NCBI GenBank assembly: GCA_017999075.1
Contig: JAGOBX010000208.1
Span: 1 to 6,458 of the forward strand
Reading direction: 5' to 3'
From: JAGOBX01 sp017999075 [NCBI: Candidatus Babelota bacterium]
Lineage (GTDB): Bacteria > JAGOBX01
DNA: 6,458 nt
Shown in pieces: positions 1 to 6,450 of the stretch; positions within the stretch are counted from its first letter, which is position 1, and every line of letters starts with the position of its first letter. The position numbers and the translations under genes were made by a program. The notes under the pieces are model-generated. The model searched no databases and had not been told where the DNA came from. It saw only the letters and a list, made by a program, of their open reading frames with translations.

Positions 1-74
1 GTGTTACTGGAAGTTTTTTAATACTTTTTATACCCCGAATATCTTCAAATTAGTTTAACTCTATTTTATAGGAA

Positions 75-941
75 TTATTTATCAAAGCATATTTTTTTAT
101 AATTACAGAAATTACATATCTTTTTATTTTTAATCTTTGAAAATGTTTCAATATCATTTGATTCTGCCATCTGCATTTTTGAAATTGAAATACGTATATA
201 ATTACGGATATCATCTATCACTTTTTGAGTAATCTTAATTTCAGAAGAAAAAGTTTGATATAAATTTACCAAATAATATTTTACATCGTCTAAGCATGAT
301 ATAAAATAATTTTTTTCACAAAACAAATATGAAATTACAGCTCTTATCTCATCATTTTTACTAATATTCGTTTCAAATTTTTTAGAAGGCTTTCTTACTG
401 CCCAATTGAAAATCATTGTTTCATCGCTGCTTATATAAATTAAATCCGCTTGTCCTTCAATCTGTTTTCCTGCCACTGTAACATAATCAACATTATGCGT
501 TTCGCACGGGAATATGCAATTCAATAATTTTTTATTTTTCAGCATCATATATGAATCCGATTTATAAAAATTTTCCAGTAAAGTATGCATTTCATAAAAA
601 ATTTCCGTATAATCAGTTTTTTCTCCAATACCATAATAATTTTCAAAATTATCCATACGTTCTTTGTTAACTGCAACTTTAAAATTTTTCACGGCATCTC
701 TCAAATAATACTCCAATCCTTTTTCTTCCTGAAACATTAAATTTTTTAATATCTGATATATTGAATATTTTAAAATTTTTGACCTTATCAAAAACCTATT
801 TTCGAGTTTTTTTAATTTCCATAAGTCTGAAATTTGTCCGGAATTTTCATTATAAGCAGCTATATATTGATAATAATATTTTCGTTTGCATTCATTAAAA
901 ATTTGATCGCGGGTTATTGACCATAAAAAATCCATATACAT
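75..941 (-). CDS. RecB/Cas4-like PD-(D/E)XK nuclease-fold protein with Fe-S cysteines, active site apparently degenerate
   Basis: The 288-residue protein resembles a bacterial family of stand-alone PD-(D/E)XK (PF12705-like, RecB/AddB/Cas4-type) proteins. It opens with WSITRDQIFNECKRKYYYQY (residues 7-26), the family's usual 'WS.SR...F..C.RKYY..Y' start, followed by an LKKLENR segment (43-49). The nuclease core has G163-QADLIY with Asp166. Cys18 and the C-terminal C276-x2-C279-x5-C285 match the one-plus-three cysteine pattern that binds [4Fe-4S] in Cas4 and AddB. The expected D/E-x-K is read as N179-W180-A181, the motif I His aligns with Lys58, and the downstream Gln motif reads as Arg200, so nuclease activity is doubtful. 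Intact relatives would act in DNA repair or recombination; the role here is unknown. It is the last complete gene of the ftsY operon, 28 bases after the deacetylase gene. The start is uncertain: only A-rich sequence precedes ATG 941, and ATG 935 (Met3) is equally possible. The family assignment is by motif memory and moderately sure. Confidence 0.72.
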   Translation of the reverse strand: MYMDFLWSITRDQIFNECKRKYYYQYIAAYNENSGQISDLWKLKKLENRFLIRSKILKYSIYQILKNLMFQEEKGLEYYLRDAVKNFKVAVNKERMDNFENYYGIGEKTDYTEIFYEMHTLLENFYKSDSYMMLKNKKLLNCIFPCETHNVDYVTVAGKQIEGQADLIYISSDETMIFNWAVRKPSKKFETNISKNDEIRAVISYLFCEKNYFISCLDDVKYYLVNLYQTFSSEIKITQKVIDDIRNYIRISISKMQMAESNDIETFSKIKNKKICNFCNYKKICFDK

Positions 942-969
942 TTTTTCTTTTTTAATTGATTTAATTACT

Positions 970-1935
970 TTACAAAATAGATTTGTCCAAAAGATATTCT
1001 TTACAGCTTATAAAATTTATTTTACCGGATAAAAACGGTTCACTCAAAACAAAACGCTTTATAGCTGACAGCGTAGAATGTCTCAAATGTCCAATAACAA
1101 CCAAAGTTTTTTTTTCTGATAAAGATTTATTGTAAAACATATTCAGCCTGTCAAAAATTTTTTGTTCATTATCTTCATTATCAAGAAATCCCTGATTTAA
1201 AATTGAACCGATATCATACTTTTTGGCTATTGAATACGCTTCTGTTTTCGGACTGGTGCGGCTGTCTAAAAAAAATATTTTTTTATTCGAAACAGTCATA
1301 TTATAAGATTTTATTTTAGACATTAAAATATTCATAAGCCTCGAGTCTGCTGTTCCTTTTGACCCCATATGATTATTAATTCCGTCAATACCAGAATATT
1401 TTTCAAATAAATAACTCATTCTTTTTTCTATTTCAGAATCTGTCATAGAAGTTAAAATAAAATCTTTAGCATTTTTCATATGAGAAGGATTTTCAGGTTC
1501 TATCGGCAGATGAAGCAGCAGATTTTTACCTGATTCCATTATAAGTTCCATTGATTTATCAGTATGCTCCAAATCAGGTATGACCGCAAAATTCAATTCC
1601 GCTTCAATACTCAAAAATTCTTTTAAAAGTTTCAAATTAGAACCGACATCATCAATCACTATTACAAGCGATGAAAATTTATCTTCATTTTTTTGACTGA
1701 TATTGTTTTCTTCAAAATTCTGAGTCACGCTATAATTTAAAGTGTCTGATTTTTCAATAACTGCGTTTAAGAATTTTTCTGTTAACCCTGAAGTATCTAT
1801 AGATTCTGTGCGAATATTATTTTTATGAATAATAGAATTGTTTTTTTTTTTCGCGGGATACCAATAATACATGACAGCAGTTATTATCAAAATTATAACA
1901 ACTGCTATCATGTAATTTTTTTTTTTATTTCTCAT
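970..1935 (-). CDS. Divergent polysaccharide deacetylase family protein (DUF610/YibQ type), membrane-anchored
   Basis: The 321-residue protein has a short Lys/Arg-rich N-terminus, one hydrophobic segment at about residues 8-26 (uncleaved signal anchor, N-in), a low-complexity Asn/Lys/Ser linker to about 88, then a complete divergent polysaccharide deacetylase domain (PF04748). Visible family blocks are VIVIDDVGSN (91-100, with Asp95-Asp96), LLLHLPIEPENP (139-150), INNHMGS (186-192), FLDSRTSP (222-229), GFLDNEDN (249-256) and VVIGHLRHSTL (279-289). The aspartates and histidines of the metal-dependent NodB-like fold are present. The domain should lie outside the cytoplasmic membrane and act on envelope or exported polysaccharide; the real substrate of this family is not firmly known. 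The ATG overlaps the ftsY stop by one base (TAATG), implying translational coupling, and no independent Shine-Dalgarno is needed. The anchor is bracketed by two 11-base A tracts in the coding strand. The family call is strong, the substrate inferred. Confidence 0.9.
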   Translation of the reverse strand: MRNKKKNYMIAVVIILIITAVMYYWYPAKKKNNSIIHKNNIRTESIDTSGLTEKFLNAVIEKSDTLNYSVTQNFEENNISQKNEDKFSSLVIVIDDVGSNLKLLKEFLSIEAELNFAVIPDLEHTDKSMELIMESGKNLLLHLPIEPENPSHMKNAKDFILTSMTDSEIEKRMSYLFEKYSGIDGINNHMGSKGTADSRLMNILMSKIKSYNMTVSNKKIFFLDSRTSPKTEAYSIAKKYDIGSILNQGFLDNEDNEQKIFDRLNMFYNKSLSEKKTLVVIGHLRHSTLSAIKRFVLSEPFLSGKINFISCKEYLLDKSIL

Positions 1936-2867
1936 TATTTTTCAAAATCTTTCGTATCAAATAATGCGTCAATAAAAACTTCAGCGTCAAATTCCCGCAA
2001 ATCATCAAGTTTTTCGCCTACTCCAATAAATTTTATTGGAATATTCAATTCCTTGATCATTGCAAAAACTAATCCGCCTTTTGCTGTTCCATCCATTTTG
2101 GTCAAAATTATTCCGGTCAACCCTATTGCTTTATTAAACTCCTGAACCTGGTTTATAGCATTTTGACCTGTAGTAGCATCTACTACAAGAAGCACTTCAT
2201 CCGGAGACGTCGGAAGTTGCTGCTGTATTACACGTTTAATTTTTTTCAATTCGTCCATTAAATTTAATTTTGTATGAAGTCTTCCTGCAGTATCTACGAT
2301 AAGAACATCTATGTTTTTTGATACTGCCGAGGATATCGCATCATAAACTACTGCTCCAACATCTGCGCCGTGCTGATGTTTTACGCAATCGACATTTGCC
2401 CGGTTAGCCCAAATTTCCAATTGTTCTATTGCAGCGGCTCTGAACGTATCGCATGCTGCAAGCATAACTGTTTTATTATTGTTTCTAAAATACGTTGTAA
2501 GTTTTCCTATTGAAGTTGTTTTTCCTACGCCGTTAACTCCGCATATCATTACAATAGCAGGTTTTTTATTTTCAATATTCAGTGACACTTTAACCGAATC
2601 TATAATATAATTTTTAAGCTCAGTTTTTATACAGTTGATTATTTCATTAACATCAGCATTTTTTGTTACTTTAACATTATTAGCAATTTTTTCAGTTATT
2701 GAACAGGCAAGTGCTGCGCCTACATCAGCTGAAATAAGTATTTCTTCAAGCTGTTCAAGAAAATCGCTGTCTATACTTTTTTTTCCAGTCAGCGCCGCTG
2801 ATATCCCTGAAATAATATTAGTCCTGGTTTTAAAAAGTCCATTTTTTAATTTATCAAACAACCCCAT
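1935..2867 (-). CDS. ftsY: Signal recognition particle receptor GTPase FtsY
   Basis: This is the SRP receptor. It binds the Ffh-4.5S RNA-ribosome complex at the inner membrane through a GTP-dependent NG-domain heterodimer and passes nascent membrane proteins to SecYEG. Counting from ATG 2870, the protein has an N-terminal amphipathic helix (GLFDKLKNGLFKT, membrane contact), the four-helix N domain (about 18-90) and the G domain: G1 GVNGVGKTT (111-119), DTFRAAA (141-147), G3 DTAGR (193-197), G4 TKMD (257-260) and GVGEKLDDL (283-291). All nucleotide-binding motifs are intact. It lacks the long acidic A domain of the E. coli protein, as most short bacterial FtsYs do (about 300 residues). Two ATGs are adjacent (2870 and 2867). 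GGAG at 2875-2878 lies 4 bases from the first and 7 from the second, so I chose 2867, giving 310 residues. The stop overlaps the next gene's start by one base. Confidence 0.97.
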   Translation of the reverse strand: MGLFDKLKNGLFKTRTNIISGISAALTGKKSIDSDFLEQLEEILISADVGAALACSITEKIANNVKVTKNADVNEIINCIKTELKNYIIDSVKVSLNIENKKPAIVMICGVNGVGKTTSIGKLTTYFRNNNKTVMLAACDTFRAAAIEQLEIWANRANVDCVKHQHGADVGAVVYDAISSAVSKNIDVLIVDTAGRLHTKLNLMDELKKIKRVIQQQLPTSPDEVLLVVDATTGQNAINQVQEFNKAIGLTGIILTKMDGTAKGGLVFAMIKELNIPIKFIGVGEKLDDLREFDAEVFIDALFDTKDFEK

Positions 2868-2874
2868 CATTTAA

Positions 2875-2878
2875 CTCC
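2875..2878 (-). promoter_or_regulatory. Shine-Dalgarno of ftsY, decides between two adjacent ATGs
   Basis: The minus strand reads GGAG followed by TTAAATGATGGG. Spacing is 4 bases to the first ATG (2870) and 7 to the second (2867). The second spacing is nearer the usual optimum, and it leaves MGLFDKLK, the common FtsY beginning. Confidence 0.65.
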
Positions 2879-2913
2879 GTATTTTATAACATTTTAAAAT
2901 TCAGACAACTCAA

Positions 2914-3321
2914 TCATTCTGTTGTACTGCCTGAAAAATGCGAATAAATTATCTTCCATCTATCATTTAATTTTTCAAAAATTACTGTCCAATGAGCTCC
3001 TGCAACTTTAATTTTTTTGCCGGATTTTATTGTTTCTATATTACATTTGGCATAAGCTAAAGCATGATTGTTTTCTGAAAAAACAGTAATTTCTGAAACT
3101 TTCATCTTCGTGGATTTAAACCCGGAAAAGATTTTTTTAAACAAACTTTCAATTTTTTTTCGGCCAACAACCTTATCAGGCAGGGCTGAATCTATAAGCA
3201 TAACATCTGCTTTTTCAGAAAAAAACGACATTGTAGTATCAACATCATGATTTTGATACGCTTTAGCCATTGAACTAAACATTAACTTAATTTCTTTTTC
3301 AATTTTTAAATTTTTTTTCAT
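2914..3321 (-). CDS. SnoaL/NTF2-like domain protein (DUF4440/SnoaL_3 type)
   Basis: The 135-residue soluble protein, with no signal peptide, fits a single NTF2-like cone-shaped alpha+beta fold. The N-terminal helix region (residues 5-35, IEKEIKLMFSSMAKAYQNHD) leads to the typical 'D.....FF.EKADV..ID' segment (28-44), then a 'GRKKIESLFKKIF' helix (53-65), beta strands with ALAYAKCNIET (87-97), AGAHWTVIFEKLNDRWKI (107-124) and the closing IYSHFS (125-130). The last part closely matches the 'W.vv.ek..g.WKI...H.S' end of SnoaL-like proteins. These domains serve as small-molecule isomerases, cyclases or simply binding or dimerization modules, so no substrate can be named. A strong Shine-Dalgarno fixes the start. 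It sits between glgP and ftsY with 72 and 46 bases of spacing. It is probably co-transcribed with one or both, but functional linkage to either is not evident. Confidence 0.85.
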   Translation of the reverse strand: MKKNLKIEKEIKLMFSSMAKAYQNHDVDTTMSFFSEKADVMLIDSALPDKVVGRKKIESLFKKIFSGFKSTKMKVSEITVFSENNHALAYAKCNIETIKSGKKIKVAGAHWTVIFEKLNDRWKIIYSHFSGSTTE

Positions 3322-3330
3322 TAAATTCTC

Positions 3331-3338
3331 CCTCCTTT
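3331..3338 (-). promoter_or_regulatory. Strong Shine-Dalgarno of the SnoaL-like gene
   Basis: The minus strand reads AAAGGAGG, nine bases before the ATG at 3321. It is the best ribosome binding site in the window and supports both the start and the reality of this small gene. Confidence 0.85.
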
Positions 3339-3393
3339 AAATTATAACTCTTTATAAAAATTTATTACTTTTAGTTACTAATCTCTATAAAAA

Positions 3394-5913
3394 TTACAAT
3401 GTAATTTCTACAGGTTTAATATTCCATATTTCCGAAGCATATTCTTTAATTGCACGGTCGCTTGAAAAAAATCCCATATTAGCGATATTTTTCAAAACCA
3501 TTCTGTTCCATTTAATTTTATCTCTATAATCTTTATCTATTCTCGAATGAGTATCGACATAAGCTTTGAAATCAGCAAGAAGAAAATACTGGTCAGGCAC
3601 ATTCCCGTCAAGTCCATGCATCAGTGTATCATATAAAGGCCTGAATAAACCTGCATCCCCATTTGCAAGTTCTCCGGATTTTAACATATCTACTACCTGT
3701 TTCAATTCCAAGTTATTGTTATAATAATCCCAAGGACTGTATTTTCCGAATTTTTTAAGTTCTGCAATTTCTTCAGCTTTCAATCCGAAAATATAAATAT
3801 TGTCCTGACCCACTTCATTCATTATTTCTATATTGGCTCCATCAAGAGTTCCTATTGTTAAAGCTCCATTTAACGCATATTTCATATTACCGGTACCTGA
3901 AGCTTCTTTCCCGGCTGTTGAAATCTGTTCGCTAACATCAGACGCTGGAATTATAAGTTCAGCAAGAGATACCCTGTAATTTTCTAAAAACACCACTTTT
4001 ATTTTGTCTCTTACTCTGCTGTCATTATTTATAATATCGCCTACACTATTAATCAGTCTGATTACCAATTTTGCTAAAAAATATCCAGGAGCAGATTTTC
4101 CTGAAAACAAAAATGTGCGGGGATGAATGTCAAGATTAGGATTTTCTTTGAGTTTATTGTAAAGATAAAGAATATGAAGAACATTTAAAAACTGACGTTT
4201 GTATTCATGCATCCGTTTTGTTTGAGAATTAAAAATTGAATTTATGTCAACATCTATTCCATTATTTTCTTTAATATATTTCGCAAGACGGATTTTGTTA
4301 TTTTTCTTTATCGAAAATAACTGCATTAAAAATTCTTTGTCATCGCTGAACTCTTCAAGTTTTTTCAACTCATATAAATCCCTAATCCACTTATCTCCAA
4401 TTTTTTCAGAAATTGATTTTGCCAATTCAGGATTGTCTAACAGCAGCCACCGCCTCTGCGTAATCCCGTTTGTTTTATTATTAAACTTATCAGGATAAAT
4501 TTCGTGAAATTCTTTGAAAATTTCATTTTTAATAATTTCAGAATGCAGTTTGGCAACTCCGTTTACAGAATGAGAACCTACAATAGCCAAATTCGCCATT
4601 CTAACCTGTTTATCAGTACTTTCTTCTATAAGTGATATTTTACTGATTTTTTCTTCACTCGGATTGAAGTCAACCCTTATTTTATTTAATATTTTAGAAT
4701 TAATGTCGAATATAATCTGAAGATGACGCGGCAATAATTTTTGAAATAAAGAAACCGGCCATTTTTCAAGAGCTTCAGGTAAAACAGTATGATTTGTAAA
4801 TCCAAAAGTCTTAGTAGTCAATTCCCATGATTTATCCCATGGCAAATTGTATTCATCAATAAAAATACGCATTAGTTCAGGAATTGCAAGAGAAGGATGG
4901 GTATCATTCAACTGAATAGCAACTTTTTCCGGAAAATGATCAAAATCCTCATAACTTTTTGAATATCTGCGTATAATATCTTTTAATGTTGCGGCAACAA
5001 AAAAATATTGTTGTTTCAATCTCAATTCTTTACCTTCATAAATATTATCATTAGGATAAAGAACCCTTGATATATTTTCTGAATAATTTTTATCTTCAAC
5101 TGCCCTAACATAATCTCCATGATTGAATATTTTCAAATCAAACTGTTTTGAAGAACGGGCTGCCCACAAACGCAATGTATTAACTGTGTTGTTGCCATAA
5201 CCTATTATAGGTATATCATAAGGTATAGCTGTAACCTGTCTGGTATTCTGCCATTTATGTTTAGTGTTTCCAAATTCATCTTTATATTTTACAACTTCGC
5301 CGAAAAAATTTACAGGTTCAGAATATTCCGGTCTTTCTATTTCCCAAGGATAACCGTATTGAAGCCAAAATTCAGGTTCTTCTACCTGCTGGCTATTTAT
5401 TATATGCTGATTGAAAATCCCGAATTCATACCTGATTCCGTATCCGTAACCAGGCAATCCTAATGTCGCCATTGAATCGAGAAAACAAGCAGCCAATCTT
5501 CCAAGACCTCCGTTTCCTAATCCTGCATCTGATTCCTGTTCAATGATTTTTTTAAAATCATACCCGAAATTTTTTATAACATATTTAGTTTCCTTAATTA
5601 TATTCATATTTATAATATTATTAAGTATTACTCTGCCCAGAAGAAATTCCAAAGATAAATAATACGCACGTTTTGCATCTTTATTATAATAAGCCTGCTG
5701 CGTTTTGGCCCAACGTTCAACCATTCTGTCTCTTACTGCAAGAGCCAGACTTAAATATTTGTCATAATCAGTTGCCAAAAATTCTTCTTTGGCGCGAGTA
5801 TAATGCAAATGATTGGTTATAGATAATCTTAACCCGTCAGTATCCATTTTTTTACGGTATGAACTCAATAATTCTTTACATACCTGAGGTTCTTTTTCAT
5901 TTTTTTCAGTCAT
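3394..5913 (-). CDS. glgP: Glycogen/starch (alpha-glucan) phosphorylase
   Basis: This is a PLP-dependent GT35 phosphorylase that removes terminal alpha-1,4 glucose from glycogen or maltodextrin with phosphate, giving glucose-1-phosphate in the cytoplasm. From ATG 5913 it has 839 residues, the family's normal length (rabbit muscle about 842). Diagnostic blocks are RAYYLSLEFLLGR (82-94), ESDAGLGNGGLGRLAACFLDS (127-147), AIQLNDTHPSLAIPELMR (332-349), FTNHTVLPEALEKWP (372-386), NKTNGITQRRWL (479-490), KRMHEYKRQFLN (566-577) and the PLP site EASGTGNMKYALNGALTIGT (670-689), in which Lys678 forms the Schiff base. All appear intact. An upstream in-frame ATG (5952) would add 13 residues, but those codons overlap the Shine-Dalgarno GGGAGG, so 5913 is chosen. 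No other glycogen gene is in the window; it heads the minus-strand cluster. Maltodextrin phosphorylase (malP) is the alternative name, since specificity cannot be read from sequence alone. Confidence 0.96.
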   Translation of the reverse strand: MTEKNEKEPQVCKELLSSYRKKMDTDGLRLSITNHLHYTRAKEEFLATDYDKYLSLALAVRDRMVERWAKTQQAYYNKDAKRAYYLSLEFLLGRVILNNIINMNIIKETKYVIKNFGYDFKKIIEQESDAGLGNGGLGRLAACFLDSMATLGLPGYGYGIRYEFGIFNQHIINSQQVEEPEFWLQYGYPWEIERPEYSEPVNFFGEVVKYKDEFGNTKHKWQNTRQVTAIPYDIPIIGYGNNTVNTLRLWAARSSKQFDLKIFNHGDYVRAVEDKNYSENISRVLYPNDNIYEGKELRLKQQYFFVAATLKDIIRRYSKSYEDFDHFPEKVAIQLNDTHPSLAIPELMRIFIDEYNLPWDKSWELTTKTFGFTNHTVLPEALEKWPVSLFQKLLPRHLQIIFDINSKILNKIRVDFNPSEEKISKISLIEESTDKQVRMANLAIVGSHSVNGVAKLHSEIIKNEIFKEFHEIYPDKFNNKTNGITQRRWLLLDNPELAKSISEKIGDKWIRDLYELKKLEEFSDDKEFLMQLFSIKKNNKIRLAKYIKENNGIDVDINSIFNSQTKRMHEYKRQFLNVLHILYLYNKLKENPNLDIHPRTFLFSGKSAPGYFLAKLVIRLINSVGDIINNDSRVRDKIKVVFLENYRVSLAELIIPASDVSEQISTAGKEASGTGNMKYALNGALTIGTLDGANIEIMNEVGQDNIYIFGLKAEEIAELKKFGKYSPWDYYNNNLELKQVVDMLKSGELANGDAGLFRPLYDTLMHGLDGNVPDQYFLLADFKAYVDTHSRIDKDYRDKIKWNRMVLKNIANMGFFSSDRAIKEYASEIWNIKPVEITL

Positions 5914-5919
5914 ACTTAG

Positions 5920-5925
5920 CCTCCC
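5920..5925 (-). promoter_or_regulatory. Shine-Dalgarno of glgP, fixes the start at 5913
   Basis: The minus strand reads GGGAGG followed by CTAAGT and then ATG (5913-5911), a 6-base spacing. The longer frame from ATG 5952 translates this same motif as Gly-Arg and has no comparable site before it. Confidence 0.8.
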
Positions 5926-5941
5926 ATTTAACAATTTATAT

Positions 5942-5972
5942 ATTATATTCAATCATAAAAATATTTAGCCAA
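5942..5972 (-). promoter_or_regulatory. Possible sigma-70 promoter of glgP
   Basis: The minus strand has a perfect -10 hexamer TATAAT (5947-5942), about 30 bases before the glgP ATG. A -35-like TTGGCT lies at 5972-5967 in a small G+C-rich island. The spacer is 19 bases, longer than ideal, and TATAAT occurs easily by chance in such AT-rich DNA. Position before the first gene of the cluster is the main support. Confidence 0.4.
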
Positions 5973-6038
5973 CCGGCCCTTTTTATTCAATGCTATATAA
6001 TTTTGCAGATTTTTAAGAAAAAAACAAGGCAAAATTAA

Positions 6039-6266
6039 ATAATTTGTAAAATATTAAATTATTTTTTTTTGGGACATTTATCATTTTTTAATTTTTTGTT
6101 GATAATTAGCGGAATCGGAAATGTAAAAAAAGCATTAAAAAAATTTGAATACAAACCTTTAACTGTAAAGAATTTCACCAGTCGCTTAAAAAAATATGCG
6201 CCCACCGAAACAAAAAAATATATTGATAGTATTTCACTTAAGCAGGAAAAATACAAGGCAATGTAG
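6039..6266 (+). pseudogene. Probable gene remnant of unknown function (plus strand)
   Basis: A plus-strand frame is open from just after a stop at 6036-6038 to TAG at 6264-6266. Its only initiation codons are TTGs (for example 6069) without a Shine-Dalgarno. It encodes a hydrophobic stretch (FFNFLLIISGIG, possible membrane segment) followed by a charged tail (KKALKKFEYKPL ... EKYKAM) whose Lys/Glu/Tyr/Asp make-up looks like real protein. After TAG comes a TGA at 6273-6275, then the same frame is open again to TAG 6450-6452. Two stops nine bases apart in an otherwise open frame of about 137 codons suggest a decayed gene. I do not recognise the family. A 129-codon minus-strand frame (6448-6059) covers the same DNA, but its Phe/Lys-rich product looks like the antisense of this one and it has no Shine-Dalgarno. 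Orientation is opposite to all intact genes here. Confidence 0.4.
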
Positions 6267-6413
6267 TTAGTGTGAAAGCTGAATGACCTTGATTTAGGAG
6301 ATACCGAAACTATTATATATTTTACAGACAGCCAATGGAATTGTTCACAAAATACAGGGATATATTTTTTTACAAAATCAACTTGTTGTTTATCAATATA
6401 TAAATTATGTAAA
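6267..6413. other. Stretch without a recognisable gene
   Basis: The plus-strand frame of the remnant continues here after two stops, reading KLNDLDLGDTETIIYFTDSQ from 6276. No start codon with a ribosome site, tRNA fold, terminator or insertion-sequence end was seen. It is best regarded as the eroded 3' part of the upstream remnant, or simply non-coding. Confidence 0.3.
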
Positions 6414-6450
6414 AAATGGCAGAACTGCCAGAATGGCAAAACTGCCATTT
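6414..6450. repeat. Compound palindrome: two tandem TGGCA-n-AACTGCCA units
   Basis: Two 14-base units, TGGCAGAACTGCCA (6417-6430) and TGGCAAAACTGCCA (6434-6447), differ at one base and are separated by GAA (period 17). Each unit is itself a dyad. The whole is an imperfect palindrome with 9-base outer arms AAATGGCAG (6414-6422) and CTGCCATTT (6442-6450), plus an inner stem TGCCA-GAA-TGGCA (6426-6438). RNA or single-stranded DNA could form one long hairpin or two small ones. No T run follows, so it is not a standard terminator. It lies eight bases from the window edge, so further copies could exist outside. Function is unknown: operator, repetitive extragenic element or mobile-element end are possible. 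Confidence 0.7.

Noticed and set aside
1825-2145. Plus-strand 106-codon frame across the ftsY/deacetylase junction
   Set aside because: Antisense of two well-identified genes, no Shine-Dalgarno, Ser/Phe/Asn-rich composition typical of an AT-rich complement.
2635-2874. Plus-strand frame opposite the FtsY N domain
   Set aside because: Lies wholly inside ftsY on the other strand; hydrophobic look comes from reading the complement of helical Leu/Lys/Glu codons.
2871-2913. Possible ftsY promoter, TGTTATAAA on the minus strand
   Set aside because: The -10-like element is so near the GGAG that the transcript would begin at the ribosome site; likely AT-rich chance. Read-through from upstream is simpler.
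2880-2913. Terminator between the SnoaL-like gene and ftsY
   Set aside because: Only a short ATTTTAAAAT palindrome; no G+C stem followed by a U run.
4244-4498. Plus-strand frame inside glgP
   Set aside because: Covers conserved phosphorylase sequence on the opposite strand; no start signal. The same applies to the frames at 5257-5463 and 3068-3250.
5960-5990. G+C-rich island AGCCAACCGGCCCT followed by TTTTTATT as a plus-strand terminator
   Set aside because: The best stem is only three pairs (GCC/GGC) and no intact plus-strand gene ends before it.
6059-6448. Minus-strand 129-codon frame upstream of glgP
   Set aside because: Its ATG lies within the edge palindrome with no Shine-Dalgarno, and its Phe-rich, Lys-ended product looks like the complement of the Lys-rich plus-strand remnant. 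Kept only as an alternative.
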